From Solanum dulcamara (Eukaryota > Streptophyta > Magnoliopsida > Solanales > Solanaceae), in the NCBI RefSeq assembly GCF_947179165.1, contig NC_077237.1, forward strand, positions 11,088,735 to 11,152,734: a stretch of DNA of 64,000 nt. The letters run 5' to 3'. The notes under the pieces were generated by a model. That model made no database searches. It saw only the letters and a list, made by a program, of their open reading frames with translations, and was not told where the DNA came from. Positions 11,931 through 24,615 of the stretch are shown here, piece after piece (the first letter of the stretch is position 1; the number at the start of each line of letters is the position of its first letter). A program made the translations under genes and the position numbers.

Positions 11931-13611
11931 CAACGTACAAGTCTTTCAGCGGGTGGTACAACACCCCCTTTAATTTAGTATACATTTATTAATTCAAAGT
12001 ACACCTAAACTATTTTAGGTCCAATCCAAACTTTCAGGAGTCGTTTGGTCTTAGATATATAAAAAAAAAATCTCAAAATAAAATATATGATTATTTTAGC
12101 TTGTGTTTGGTTGGAGTTATTGACTAGTCATGGGATTATTTATTTCATCAACTATACCTTAAGGGTCGTGTCACGACCCCAATCCGTTGTGACTGGCAGC
12201 CACACTAACTCTTCGATGGGAGAACCATTCTAAACAGCCCAACAACATTAATCGCAAAGAAATCCTAAACTTAAGGATGCAAAACAGGTGTAAAACAAAA
12301 ATAAATGTTGAGTTCCCATAAACTCAGAAAACAACTAGTTATCAACCCAAAATATGCGTAAGTAAATACATTCTAGGACTGAAAATCGTCCGTATCAAAA
12401 CTCTAAACTAAACAAGTCTAAAACAAGGGGATACAACCCAAAAGAAGAAGAAACGTAGTCATGAACTAAACCACTGTTTAAATCTAAGTCTTGAAAAAAG
12501 GACTAGAAAATAAGAGAGTCCACGGCAGCTTAAAAGAAATAGCTCACCGTTGAACTCAAACAATAGTCACTCCTCTAAATGAGATCTCTCCGCAACCGGC
12601 TGAATATGCTCTGTACTCAATAAAAGGCATAGCAAGAGTAGTATTAGTACACAAAAACAACAGTGTACTGGTAGGATCACGCAGTTAGCCGGTAAGCTGA
12701 TTATAGACAAGTAAACTCAACACAATAAGCACATACATATAGAATAAGTCAACCAATCTCATGTTCAATCTTATTCAACAAGATCACAACTCAATATCTT
12801 CAACATGCTATAACTTCACACAAGGTCCTCGCAAGGGACCTACAAACAATCAACTTTATGTCGGAAAGTGATACCCGATCCAAATATGTGTCGGAATGTG
12901 ATATCTGATCCAACTATATGTCGGAACGTGACACCCGATCCATTTTATGTATCGAAATGTAACACCCGATCCAAATATATCAAAATTACAAATACATTCA
13001 GTATTTATAGCATTATATCACCAAGAACAGGTTAATCACAAAAACAGGCCAGCAAGTGATCATTTCACACATAATCTAACATGTCTCCATATTTATATAC
13101 ACATATGAATATCATGAAGCAATTTAACAAGTATATGAAGTACATACGGGAAACAAGACCATCTTCAACAAACTTACAATGCAAGAGTTTTCCCTTTCCG
13201 GATTCGTTCCTCTCGTTCTTGGTCTAAAAAATAGTAAATACATATAAATGATCAACACAATAGCCTAACTACAACAACAAAAACAACAACAACAATAACC
13301 CAGTGATATCCCATAGTGTGGGGTCTGGGGAGGGTAAAGTGTACGCAGACCTTACTCCTACCAAGGTAGGACGGCTGTTTCCGAGAGACCCTCGGCTCAA
13401 AAGAAGCATAAAAAGAGTTCAGCTACGGCTAAGAAGTTCAAAATGATATAGGAAAGCAAATAACGAATAACGCAAATAACGAAAGCAATAGAGATAAAAT
13501 AAAGTAATCAAAGTACAAAAAGTAATAGAAAGATAATAACAAAAGTCAGAGCCCAAGAAATTATAGTGGGTTAATGTGTCTACTAATACGGAAGAATAAC
13601 GAGACTATGTA

Positions 13612-14076
13612 CTAGCCTTCTACCTTAATATGAGTCCTCCACACCCTCTTATCTAAGGTCATGTCCTCAGTAAGTTGTAACTGTGTCATGTCCTGTCTAA
13701 TCACCTCTCCCCAATATTTCTTCGGCCTACCCCTACCTCTTCTGAAACCATCCATGACCAACCTCTCACACCTCCACACTGGGGCTTCTGTGTCTCTCCT
13801 CTTCACATGCCCAAACCATCTCAGTCATATTTTCCGCATCTTGTCTTCCACTGAGGTCACTCCTACCTTGTCCTGAATAGCCTCATTTCTAATCCTGCCG
13901 CTCCTGGTATGCTCACACATCCATCTCAACATTCTCATCTCGGCTACTTTCATCTTTTGAACGTGGGAGACCTTAATTGGCCAACACTGCCCCATATAAC
14001 ATAGCCGATCTAACCACCACTTTGTAGAACTTGCCCTTAAGTTGTGGTGGCACCTTCTTGTCATGTAGCATACCAA
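13612..14076 (-). pseudogene. RTE LINE C-terminal region
   Basis: Two overlapping frames: 14076-13825 (AEMRMLRWMCEHTRSGRIRN, VGVTSVEDKMRK) and 13806-13612 ([17 protein letters not shown]). This Trp-rich tail after the RT is a hallmark of plant RTE LINEs; its function is unknown. Confidence 0.8.
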
Positions 14077-14369
14077 AAGCGAGCCTCCATTTCATCCACC
14101 CTGCCCCAATACGATGTATGACATCATCGTCAATCTCTCCGCTGCCTTGCATGACAGACCCAAGGTACTTGAAACTACTTTTCTTTTGGATGACCTGGTC
14201 ACCAAGCCTAACTTCCGTGCCAACCTCCTGAGGTGTCTCACTGAACTTGCACTCTAAGTACTATGTCTTGGTCCTACTCAGCTTAAGCCCTTTAGACTCC
14301 AAGGTCTGTCTCCAATCCTCCAGATTAGCGTTAACTCTGCTACGAGTCTCATCGATCAAGACTATGTCG

Positions 14370-15133
14370 TCCGCGAAAAGCATACACCATGGCACCTCAC
14401 CCTAAATTTGTCATGTCAATCCATCCATCACCAAGATAGATAAAAATGGACTAAGGGTTGATCCTTGATGCAACCCCATCACAATTGGAAAGTGCTCTGA
14501 ACCCCCTCCTACTGTGCTTACCCTAGTTTTGGCACCCTCATACATGTCCTTGATCACCTTAATATATTCCACAGGTACACCTTTAGCCTCCAAACATCTC
14601 AATAATATCTCTCGTGGAACTTTATCGTAAGCCTTTTCTAGATCGATGAATACCATATGTAAGTCCCTCTTCCTCTCCGTATATTGCTCCACCAGTCTCC
14701 TCATAAAATGGATGGCTTCTATAGTTGAGTGTCCCAACATAAATTCGAACTGGTTCTCTGAGATAGACACGCCTCTCCTAACCCTCATCTCCACCACTCT
14801 TTCCCACACTTTCATAATATGGCTTAGAAGCTTGATACCTCTATAGTTGTTGCAGCTCTGGATATCCCCCTTATTTTTGTATAAAGGGATTATTATGCTC
14901 GACCTTCATTCTTCGGGCATCGTTGTTGTTATAAAGATGACATTAAATAACCTAGTCAGCCATTCTAAACCTACCGAGATTGCGCTCTTCCAAAATTCTT
15001 CAGGAATCTCATCGGGTCTGGTCGCTCTTCCCCAGCGCATACTACACACAGCACCCTTAACCTCTTCGACCGAAATACTCCTGCAACACCCAAAATCATG
15101 AAGCCTCCCTATATGTTCCAAATCTCCCAACAC
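14370..15133 (-). pseudogene. RTE LINE reverse transcriptase
   Basis: 15133-14906 encodes the start (GRATRPDEIPEEFWK). 14815-14411 encodes [20 protein letters not shown] and [20 protein letters not shown]. The FADDIV box follows in another frame near 14385-14365. The frames are separated by a stop after TTTMPEE and by a frameshift before the FADD box. Confidence 0.85.
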
Positions 15134-15503
15134 AATCTTTTTGTCCCTTTCTTAATTCAAAAGTTTATGGAAGTACGACTGCCATCTCTGTTTAATGAGG
15201 GTCTCATTTACCAATACTTTTCCATGCTCGTCCTTAATTCACTTCACTTGATCTACATCGCGTGCCCTTCGCTCTCGTACCCTGGCTAGCTTGAACAATT
15301 TCCCATCCCTGCTTTTCTCTTCTAGTTCAGCATAAAGGCTTTAAAAGCTCCTGTTTTTGCCGTTGAAACCGCCGACTTCGCTCCTTCCTCGCTATTTTAT
15401 AAAGTTCCTTATTCATCCACTTCTCCACCTCATCTTTGCTTTCTATCAGCTTCGCATACGTAATCTTCTTTGCTTCCACCTTCCCTTGCACTTCTCCATT
15501 CCA

Positions 15504-16562
15504 CTACCAGTCCCCTCGATGCCGGCCACTGCTACTTGTCGAGACTCTCAATACTTCCTTTGCTACAACCCTAATACAACTAGCTGTCCTATCCCACATA
15601 GTGTTCGCATTCCCACTACTATCCCAGGCCCCCATATCCTTCAATTTCTCTCCCATCTCCAAGACGCTAGCCGTGGTAAAACTCCCCCATCTGATCCTAG
15701 GTCGGTCATCCCCGACCCTCTTCTTCCTCGTCATTTTCATCCCTAAATTCATCACTAAGAGCTTATGTCGGGTCGTAAGGTTGTCGATCAGAATGACCTT
15801 ACAGTCTTTGCACAGACCTTTATCATCCTTCCTAAGGAGTAAAAAATCTATCTGAGTTTTGCCACCGCACTCCGGAAGGTTACCAAGTGGTCCTCCTTCT
15901 TTGGGAAACTCGAATTGGCTATCACCAATCCAAAAAGCTCTTCCAAAATCCAAATGTGAAACTCCTCCTCCATTTCTGTCCCCGAATCCAAAGCCTCCAT
16001 GCACATCACCATACCCTCCCAAAATAGACCCGATGTGCCCATTGAAATACCCTCCCATGAAAAGATTCTCAATAGGCGGTATGCCTCTCACTAACTCGTC
16101 CAAATCCTCCCAAAAGCGCCTCTTATCCTCCTCGCGTAAGCCCACTTGCGGCGTATAAGCATTAATAATGTTCAACGTGATCCCTTCAACGACCACCTTA
16201 ATCGACATCATCCTATCAGTGACTCTCCTTACCTCCACCACCTGGTTCTTTAAATTACTTTCTACTAAAATGCCTACCCCATTACTCTACTTCGATCTAC
16301 CAGAGAACCAAAGCTTATACCTGTCTACCTCCTTAGCTTTAGAACCTACCCATTTGGTCTCTTGTACACAAGCTATATTAATCTTCCTCTTCTTTAGAAT
16401 CTTAACTAGCTCTATGGATTTTCTCGTCAACGTCCCAATGTTCCAAGAACCTACTCTCAGTCTAGACGTTCTTTTAACCCACTTACTCCTCCTTACCCTC
16501 GTCCCCGTCCCCGTCCCTGAGCGAGAACATGACCCTAGTCTACCATCACTATTCAAAACCAT
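15504..16562 (-). pseudogene. RTE LINE endonuclease domain
   Basis: Two frames (16562-16287 and 16241-15504) joined across a stop. Motifs: LRVGSWNIGTLTRKSIELV, INIACVQETKWVGSKAKEVD (catalytic Glu), LNIINAYTPQVGL, and FMGGYFNGHIG, where the usual GDFNGH Asp has become Tyr. KTQIDFLLLRKDDKGLCKDC and TTRHKLLVMNL follow. Plant RTE endonucleases nick the target for reverse transcription; the lost Asp suggests inactivity. Confidence 0.85.
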
Positions 16563-16861
16563 GAAAACACTTATGAACTAATAAATTATTCAAAGGCTTA
16601 AAGTCAGCAAAATGTAACTATAATTGTATGAGCAAAGAATAGATATAGAAAGATATGGAAATCGGAGGTACCGACTCCAGTTGAAATGGACTTGGTTGCC
16701 GGCGAAAAATACTTTTCACATCGGGGTACTGTTCACTTCAGAGTTACTGTTCACGTCGGTGTTACTGTCTACGTCGGCTTGCCAAGATTGTGTTCACAAC
16801 AACCTTTGGGTTGTGTGGGTAGCAGATCTTGAGTTGAATGAATATTTGGGCCAAAAACTCA

Positions 16862-16950
16862 AAAATGATAGCATTTAATGAAGCAATATTTCGTTGAGGA
16901 ATTTCGTCGAACACCTTGAAGGCACTATCCACGATGCCTAGCGAATTAAC
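16862..16950 (-). pseudogene. PPR-like exon fragment carried at the 5' end of the RTE LINE
   Basis: The - strand encodes VNSLGIVDSAFKVFDEIPQRN followed by IASLNAI, matching the plant PPR repeat pattern (AxxVFDEMPxRNxxSWNAMI). It follows an intron-like acceptor, TCTTTGCAG at 16959-16951, with intron-like sequence up to the insertion boundary at 17067. It is not LINE coding sequence and lies inside the target-site duplications. Confidence 0.6.
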
Positions 16951-17856
16951 CTGCAAAGAAAAGAAAAGGGAAATACCCACTTAATGGTGAAATGGAACAC
17001 TTTGTTCCTATGGAAAGTCGTTTTTTTTACTGTAAAGTAAAAAAAATTAGGAAGCTGTTGCAAAATCCAATGGCCTAACTATCATAAAAAATAAGACAAT
17101 TCTCATACTAGGCCAAACCCATGATCCTAACCCCACCCTAGGGCTATTTTCCACCATTAGTTTTAAGTTCAAACCATCCCCCAATGATTACCAACCATAG
17201 TTTCTAGGTTCTAGGAACAAAGGATGAATTTAGGGAGTAAAATCCTTACCTTAAGCGTAGAAATCCATGGGAAATTGATGGAATTCTCCCTAGGTCGCCT
17301 TCTAAAGTCTTAGAAATTGATTTTGCAAAAAAAAAGACCATTTCTAGGGTTTTTTCCGACTTAAGTCGCGTCTGCCCCGCTTTGGCGGGACCTATACCGC
17401 TTTGGCAGCCTCGCACTGGTAGCGGTAATCCCACTCTGGAGGGATAGGCAGAGACAGAGAGCTCGTAAAGAGTCTCCAAGTCTTCCCTTTCACAACATAC
17501 CCTCTTCCCAAGACATAAAATATATCTTTCACGCCAAATCTGATTTCGGGAATTTTACTCTCCCGAATGTGATTTCGCAAAGCTATAAATATTATGTATC
17601 GTCTTGGCTATCAGCTTATCTAAATAAATCAAAGATTCACTCTCCCACCATTAACATGGTCACCCGAGACTTCACCTGACTCAGAATTCGTCTAAGTTTG
17701 GCCTAGGCTAAATTTTTCTGAAGTTACTACCCAAAGTTTTTTGGCCCGAAATCCTTCTCCATTGACCTATTACTAACGATGGGGACCGGTCTTTACAATA
17801 TATATCAATTTACCCATCACTCCTCCCCTAGTGACTAACTAGGGAAAAAAATAAGG

Positions 17857-18069
17857 CTAAAGTAGAGATAGAGTAGTACCTATTTCGGCGAACAGTTGAG
17901 GATACTTGTCTCGCATGTCTTTTTCAGTCTCCCAAATAGCTTTCTCTACCGAACGATGTTTCCATTGCACTTTAACCATATTAATATCTTTAGTCCTCAG
18001 CTTTCGTACATCATGATCAAGGATTGCAATTGGATCCTCCTCATACCGGAATTCCTTGTTTAACAACAC
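17857..18069 (-). pseudogene. Chromodomain at the C-terminus of the Tekay integrase
   Basis: About 70 codons: YEEDPIAILDHDVRKLRTKD then VKVQWKHRSVEKAIWETEKD and MRDKYPQLF. This is the chromodomain of plant chromoviruses, thought to target integration to heterochromatin. The aromatic positions are partly kept. Confidence 0.85.
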
Positions 18070-18453
18070 CGAGTCTCATTTAATGATGTAGTCCCCATCC
18101 CCATAGTACCTTTTAGCATGGACAATTGGAACATTGGGTGTACCCCCAGACAAACTAGGTGGTAAGGCCAATTTGTACGCCACTGGCCCTACAAGTCAAG
18201 AATTTCAAAAAGGCCAATATAGCGAGGATTGAGTTTGCCCTTCTTGCCAAACCTTATTACCCCATTAATGGGCGACACTTTTAGAAGTACTTTATATTCA
18301 GCCTCGAATTTCATATCCTTTACTTTATGATCATCATACTCTTTCTGACGACTTTGAGCCGCTAGAAGCTTAGCTTGGATGTTTCTTACTTTCTCCTATG
18401 CATCCCTTACTAAGCTACCCCCAATGGCTCCAATTCCCCAGATTTAAACCACC

Positions 18454-19378
18454 CTATGGGAGACCTGCATCCCCTCCCATACAGGGCTTCGAATGGTGCC
18501 ATATCAATATTGGAGTGGTAGTTATTGTTGTAAGAGAACTCATACAAGGGCAAAAACTTATCCCAATGTCCCCCAAATCTATCACACATGCCCTCAAGAT
18601 ATCTTTCAGCACTTGGATAGTCTTTTCTGACTGCCCGTCTGTCTGTGGATGGAAAGTTGTGCTGAAAGTGAGTTGAGTACCCAACTCTTCATTCGAATAA
18701 ATCCTGGCCAGCTATTGTGCATTATAGTCCACTCTAGCCAGGATAAAGTGTGTTGACTTTGTTAACCTGTCAACCACCACCCAAATGGAGTCATACTTTT
18801 CCAAATTCTTGGGAAGTCCCACCACGAAGTCCATGAATATTCTCTCCCACTTCCATTCAGGAATGGGCATTTTTTAAAGCAAACCTGCAGGTCTTTGGTG
18901 CTCATATTTCACCTTTTGACAGTTCTAACATTTGGCTACATATTCAACTATGTCTTTCTTCATACCAGGCCACCAATATAACTGTTTCAAGTCTTGATAC
19001 ATCTTAGTCACTCCCGGGTGAATAGAGTATTGTGAATCATGAGATTCAAATTAGTCCATCTATCTGGGGAACACAAATCCTTCCCCTAAAGTGAAGCACC
19101 CCACCTGCATCACGTGTTGAGTCTTGAGTCTTGCCCATCAACATTTTTCCTCTAATTTCATTTAAGTTAACATCTTCAAACTGCTTGGTCTTGATTTCTT
19201 CTATAAAAGTGGGCATTAGATCAACTCCAACCATTATCCCATCTTTCTCTAAGATGCCTAGCCTCATGAACCTGGCCTCCAAGGCTTGAATTTCTCTAGC
19301 CAGGGGCTGCTTAAGGGCTCCCAAACAAGTTAGACTGCCATTGCTCACTAGTTTTCGGCTCAATGCTTCTGTTACCAC
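18454..19378 (-). pseudogene. Tekay integrase remnant
   Basis: Pieces in several frames. 19046-19378 holds the linker VTEALSRK and following region. Around 18905-18930 is a broken HHCC zinc finger (Cys-stop-Asn-Cys). Near 18780-18730 the - strand encodes SIWVVVDRLTKSTHFI, with the first catalytic Asp. 18454-18684 encodes [19 protein letters not shown] with the catalytic Glu. Stops separate them. Confidence 0.8.
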
Positions 19379-19601
19379 ATTAGCCTTACCTGGAAGGTGA
19401 CATCATAGTATTTAAGCAACTTCATCTACCTTTGCTGCCTCAAATTCAAGCCTTTCTGGGTGAAAACATATTATAAGCTGTGATGGTCAGTAAACACTCA
19501 CACTTGATTCCATACAGATAATGTCTCCAGATTTTTAATGCAAACACTATCTCTACCAACTCCAAGTCATGAATGGGATAGTTCCTCTCATGCACCTTTA
19601 A

Positions 19602-19844
19602 TTACCGTGAAGCATATGCTACAACATTCTTATCATGCATCAACACAACACCTAAACCTAAATGTGAAGCATCACAATAAACAATAAAGTCTTTACCTTC
19701 GACCGGTAAGGTCAAAATTGGTATTGTGGTCAGAAGAGTCTTGAGCTTTTGGAAGCTCTCTTCACACTTGTCAATCCACTCAAATGGCACCTCCTTTTTA
19801 GTCAGTCTGGTCAAGTGAGTAGCAATAGAAGCAAAGTTTTTCAT
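19602..19844 (-). pseudogene. Tekay RNase H remnant
   Basis: 80 codons including VPFEWIDKCEESFQKLK (connection) and FIVYCDASHLGLGVVLMHD, the RNase H start with its first catalytic Asp. The frame is lost after VVAYASR, where the domain would go on. Confidence 0.8.
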
Positions 19845-20059
19845 GAACTAGCGATAATAACTAGAAAGTCTCACAAAACTTCTAACCTCGGTCATGGAAC
19901 TAGGCCTAGCCCAGTTCTTAACTGCTTCAATCTATTATGGGTCTACTATTACCCTTTTTTTGAAATAAAATGGCCTAAAAAGGCAACTGAAGGCAGCCAG
20001 AATTCACACTTAGACAATTTTGCATACAACTTTTGTCTTCCCAAAACACCCAAAATAAT

Positions 20060-20455
20060 TCAAAGATGACCTGCATGTTTCTGTTCACTCTTTGAATATA
20101 CCAATATATCGTCTATAAACACAATTACAAATAAATCTAGGAACGGTTTGAACACCCTATTCATCAAACTCATAAAAGTTTCAGGTGCATTGGTCAACCC
20201 AAAAGACATCACCAAAAATTCATAGTGCCCGTACCTGGTTCTAAAAGTTGTTTTGGGCACATCCTCAGGCCTAATTTTTAATTGATGATACCCAAACCTG
20301 AGATCAATCTTGGAGAAGACTGAAGCACCTTGCAACTGATCAAAAAAGTCATCAATACAAGGCAAAGAGTATTTATTTTGGATGGTAACCTTATTTAGTT
20401 GTCGGTAGTCAATGCACATTCTCATACTATCATTCTTTTTCTTGACAAACAACAC
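20060..20455 (-). pseudogene. Tekay reverse transcriptase core
   Basis: 131 codons with the RT motifs in order: [45 protein letters not shown] and [12 protein letters not shown] (the YxDD box in the gypsy form FIDD). It lacks the ends of the domain because of stops on both sides. Catalytic Asp residues remain. Confidence 0.9.
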
Positions 20456-21138
20456 CGGAGCACCCCAAGGGGAAGCACTAGGAAGAATAAACCTCTTATC
20501 AAGAAGCTCCTGAATTTGACCTTAAGCTCTCTTAACTCTACCGGAGCCATATGGTAGGGAGGAATGGAAATTAGATGAGTACTCGCCTCTAAGTCAAAGC
20601 AGAAATCTATATCTCGGTCAGAAGGCATACCAGGCAAGTCTGAAAGGAAAACTTTTAGAAATTCACACACTATTAGAATAGTCTCAATAGCAGGAGACTC
20701 TACATCCATATTCCATATATGGACCAAATAAGCCAAACAACCCTGCCCCACCATTTTTCTAGCCTGGAGAAAAAATATGACCTTAGCTGGCTTAGGCTTG
20801 TACACCCCTTTCCACTCTAACCTTTCCCTCCCCGGGATCTCTAAAGCCGCAGTTTTTGCATTGCAATTAACTACAAAAAAATAGGGGGACAACCAAGTTA
20901 TGCCTAAGATCACATCAAAATCTGTCATGTCTAAAATCACCAAGTCAACCCAAGTTTGGTATCCCATAAACACAACAAAACAAGTACGATACACATAGGT
21001 GACTATGACTGACTCTCCAACAGAGGTAGAAACATGAACAAGAGCATCTAATATATCACACAGTACATCAAAATCCAAGGCATATTTTACAAAAACATAA
21101 GAATATGTGGAACCCAGATCAAACAAAATAGTAGCCAT
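20422..21138 (-). pseudogene. Tekay aspartic protease and start of reverse transcriptase
   Basis: Open frame of 238 codons. It begins [15 protein letters not shown], the retropepsin active-site region; the usual plant form is FDPGS or FDSGA, here DLGS. It continues with [14 protein letters not shown], which is typical of the second half of the protease. It then runs into the linker before the RT ([15 protein letters not shown]). The frame shifts where the RT starts. The protease cuts the Gag-Pol polyprotein in live elements; this copy cannot make one. Confidence 0.8.
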
Positions 21139-21239
21139 CTGGTCACAGATAAAAAGAGTATCTGTGATAACTGCATCAAACGTCTCTGCATCAGTCTTTC
21201 CAGGAAAAGCATAAAACTGAGCCCGATCATCCTGACGGA

Positions 21240-22600
21240 CTATTTCACTGCCTGTCTAGGCTTCTCCTCGACTTGCACTACCATTACCTCGGTCCCCACG
21301 GCCTCTCGAATTTCCTCCTCGCCCACCCTGTGAACGTCATCTGCCATTGCTCCCCCCAACTGTTGGGACCACTGCTCTGGCCTGTTGGGGTGCTGAAACT
21401 GTCTTGTGGAGGTGAGAACACTTCCTTCATATATGGCCCGGCTCTCCATAATTAAAACAACTGCGATCAAAAGACAGGCGGCTACTTGAGAATAATGCTC
21501 TCTGATTCTCATGGGCCATATATTGTTGTGGAGTACTTGAAAAACTGCTAGTAAAAACGGGTAGCGCTAACTGAATTGGTCAGACTGCAATCACCGGCCT
21601 GCCCGACCCTCTAGAATAGGATCCCTAGAAGTTAACTGTACTTTTGGGCTTCTTAGCTAAAGTTTTGGCTTGCCCATCTCTTCGCACACCTTCAACCTTC
21701 TTAAGAAGTTTGTGACTTCATTGAAATTCCTTCTAGACGAAGTCATATGGATGAACAGTACCTACAACTCTAGGTTTAACCCCTTCACGAACAACCTGAT
21801 CCTCTTCTGCTCTATAGTGATCAGCTGAGTAGTATACCTAGACAATGTATGAAATTTGTCCTTATAAACAGTCACTGATAACCCTCCCTGCTCAAGGGCC
21901 ATAAACTCATCCTTCTTTTTGTCCCTCAAAGTATAGGGCACATATTTTTCTAGGAAAAAAGAATGAAACTAAACCCAAGTAAGTGGGGGAAACACATGCG
22001 AATGATACTCCATATAAGCCCTTCACCACTGCTTGTCCTCATCCTGTAGTTGAAAAGTCACAAACTCTACTCTATGTTGGTGCACTATACCCAGCTCTTG
22101 CAACCTCTCATAACAATCAAGAATAAACTCATAAGTATCTTAGTTTTTAATTCCTACCACCTCATCTGCTAGATGAGGTGCAGTAGCAACAGGATGAGCA
22201 ATATGAGTTGGTGCTGCAGGCTTGGTGGGAATGGCTCCAGTGCCGGCCGACCTACTCAAAAATGCCATGATCTGCTGGGCTAGTATGGGGTCTAGATGGG
22301 GAATACCAACAGCCCCAGTTTGGGTGTTCTCCTCCTGCTCAACATACTCTTCTTCCTCTCCAACTTCTACCTCTCCCTCTAACTCATTCTGGGAGCAGGA
22401 GGGTCCTCATCTACTAGAACTTCTTCAATAGGAACTTCCACTCTAGCAGGTGTTGCTCTCCCTCTGTCCCTACCTCACCTCTCTCTCCTGCCTCTTTCTC
22501 TGCCATGCCCTAGAACGGATGGCTTTTCTTCTGGCTCTACTGGAGCTACGTGCCTTATATCTTTATAGCGAGTGTTGACCATCTGCGGATAATAAAGTGA
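21240..22600 (-). pseudogene. Tekay gag remnant
   Basis: No long frame survives. In one frame near 21425-21475 the - strand encodes SCFNYGEPGHI, recognisable as the retroviral zinc knuckle (normally C-x2-C-x4-H-x4-C) with the second Cys changed to Tyr. Upstream, 22560-21520 keeps gag-like composition but is broken by stops. Family assignment comes from position before the protease. Confidence 0.55.
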
Positions 22601-22777
22601 AAGAGGATAGATACCAATTTGGATCACCAGATACCAATTGAAATCAAGTTATAGCATAAAGGAAAGAAGACAATGAAACTTTCCCTAAAATCTTGTAGCC
22701 CCTCGAAGAAAAATACAAACGTCTCCACACCGTTCCGCAAGACTCTACTATACTCGTTTTGGTACGATGAGATCAAT

Positions 22778-22798
22778 GAACCTAGGCTCTGATACTAA
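22778..22798 (-). other. Primer-binding site of the Tekay element
   Basis: On the - strand, three bases inside the LTR, reads TAGTATCAGAGCCTAGGTTC. Plant gypsy elements primed by initiator-Met tRNA carry TGGTATCAGAGC here; the second base has changed. Confidence 0.7.
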
Positions 22799-22801
22799 CT
22801 T

Positions 22802-24615
22802 TGTCATGCTCTCGATTTACCGTGACTGAAACCCACACTAGCTCTCTAGTGGAAGAACCATTCTAAACAGCCCAACAACACTAATCGCAAAGAAATCCCA
22901 AACTTAAGGATGCATAACAAGTGTAAAACAAGAATAAATGTTGAGTTTCCATAAACTCAGAAAATAACTAATTATCAACCCAAAATATGCGGAAGTAAAT
23001 ACATCATAGGAACTGAAAGTCATCCATACCAAACTCTAAATTAAACAAGTCTAAAACAAGGGGATACAACCCCAAAAGAAGAAGAAACATAGTCATGAAC
23101 TAAACCACTGTTTGAATCTAAGTCCTGGAAAAAAGGGCTTGAAAATCAAAAAAATCCACGGTAGCTTGATAGAAACAGCTCACCCTTGAACTCGAACAAT
23201 AACCACTCCTCTAAACTAGATTTCTCAGCAGCTGGCTGAATATTCCTTATACTCAACAAAAAGCAGAGCAAGAGTAATATCAGTACACAAAAATAATGGT
23301 GTACTGGTAAGATCACACGGTTAGCTAGTAAGTAGATCATAGACAAGTAAACTCAACACAATAAGCACATACATATAGAATAAGTCAACCAATCTCATGT
23401 TCAATCATATTCAGCAAGATCACAACTCAATATTTTCAACATGTTATAACTTCACATAAGGGTCCTCGTAAGGGACCTATAAACAATCAACTTTGTGCCG
23501 AAATGTGATATCCGATCCAAATATGTATCGGAACGTGACACCTTATCCAAATATATGTTGGAATGTGACACCCGATCTAGTTTATGTGTGGAAACGTGAC
23601 ACCCGATCCAAATATTCCACAATCATAAATACATTCAGTATTTACAGCATTATGTCATCAAGAACAGATTCATCAAAAAAATAGGCCAGCAAGTGATTAT
23701 TTCACACATAATCTAGCATGTCTCCCTATTCATATACACACATGCATATCATGAAACAATTTAACAAGTATATAAAACACATATGGGAAACAAGACCATC
23801 GACTACCTCAAATTCACACTTCAACAACCTTACAATGCAAGAGCTCCGGGTTCGTTCCTCTCGTTCTTGATCTAGAAAACAGTAAATAATATAAAGGATC
23901 AACATAATGGCCTAACTATCATGAAAAATCACACAATTCTCATCCTAAGCCAAATCCATGATCTTAATCCCACCCTAGGGCTATTTTCCACCGTTAGTTT
24001 TCAGTTCAAACCCTCCCCCAATGATTACTCACCATAGTTTTAGGTTCTAAGAATCAAAGGATGAATTTGGGGAATAACATTCTTATCTTAAGCATGAAAA
24101 TTCGTGGGAAATTGATGGAATTCCCCCTAGATCACCTCCTGAAGTCTTAAAAATTGATTTTGTAGAAAAAGTTCTAGGGGTTTTCTCGAGTTAATTTGCG
24201 TCTGCCCGCTCTAGTGGGATCCATCCCGCTCTGGAGGCAGTAATCCCTCTCTGGTGGGATAGGCGGAGAAAGAGAGCTCATAAAGAGTCTCCAAGTCTCC
24301 CCTTTCACAACATACCATATTTTCAAGACGTATTAAGATATATCTATCTTGCCAAATCTAATTTTGAGAGTTTTACTCGCCCAAATGAGATTCCGTGAAG
24401 TCGTAACTGTTTTGTATCATCTTGGCTATCATTTTATTCAAATAAATCAGAGATTCGCTCTCCCACCATTCATATGGTCATCCTAGACTTCACCTGACTC
24501 AGAATTCGTCCAAGTTTGGTCTAGGCTAATTTTTTTTGAAGTTACTACCCAAAGTTTTCTTTCCCTCAATGCTTTCTCGTTGGCCTAATCCTAACGACGG
24601 GGATAGGTCATTGCA
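22802..24615 (-). repeat. Tekay LTR (5' LTR in element orientation)
   Basis: 1814 bp, starts TGTCATGC on the + strand and ends TTGCA, aligning along its length with the other LTR. It contains the same minisatellite (about 23495-23615) and GC-rich block (about 24195-24270). Confidence 0.85.

Larger units (their letters stand above)
13271..17067 (-). mobile_element. RTE-clade non-LTR retrotransposon (LINE) inserted in the Tekay LTR
   Basis: It interrupts the LTR between copies of a 13-bp sequence, CAATAGCCTAACT (13258-13270) and CAATGGCCTAACT (17068-17080), one mismatch. The - strand encodes an apurinic-type endonuclease (from 16562), a reverse transcriptase (about 15133-14370) and the C-terminal region typical of plant RTE. 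The 3' end at 13271 is a run of (TTG)n on the - strand. Stops and frameshifts disable it. Upstream of the endonuclease (16600-16780) is the short-repeat region with TACTGTTCAC motifs, then a captured gene fragment. Confidence 0.88.
12169..17797 (-). repeat. Tekay LTR (3' LTR in element orientation), interrupted by an RTE LINE
   Basis: LTR sequence 12169-13270 resumes at 17081-17797; together about 1.82 kb, matching the other LTR (1.81 kb). It holds four copies of a unit of about 30 bp like TGTCGGAACGTGACACCCGA at about 12861-12980 and a GC-rich block at about 17365-17450. Confidence 0.85.
12169..24615 (-). mobile_element. Tekay/Del-type Ty3/gypsy chromovirus retrotransposon, degenerate
   Basis: Two LTRs (12169-17797, enlarged by a LINE, and 22802-24615) begin TGTCA and end CA. 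A 5-bp duplication GGTCG lies at 12164-12168 and 24616-24620. A primer-binding site like initiator-Met tRNA sits just inside the 5' LTR. On the - strand the pol order is gag, protease, reverse transcriptase, RNase H, integrase, chromodomain; this order and the C-terminal chromodomain are those of plant chromoviruses, and the domain looks Tekay-like. Many stops and frameshifts, and LTRs that differ visibly, show an old, dead copy. Confidence 0.9.

Noticed and set aside
15357..16581. Several open frames on the + strand, Pro- and Ser-rich
   Set aside because: They are shadows of the RTE endonuclease on the - strand and have no recognisable domains.
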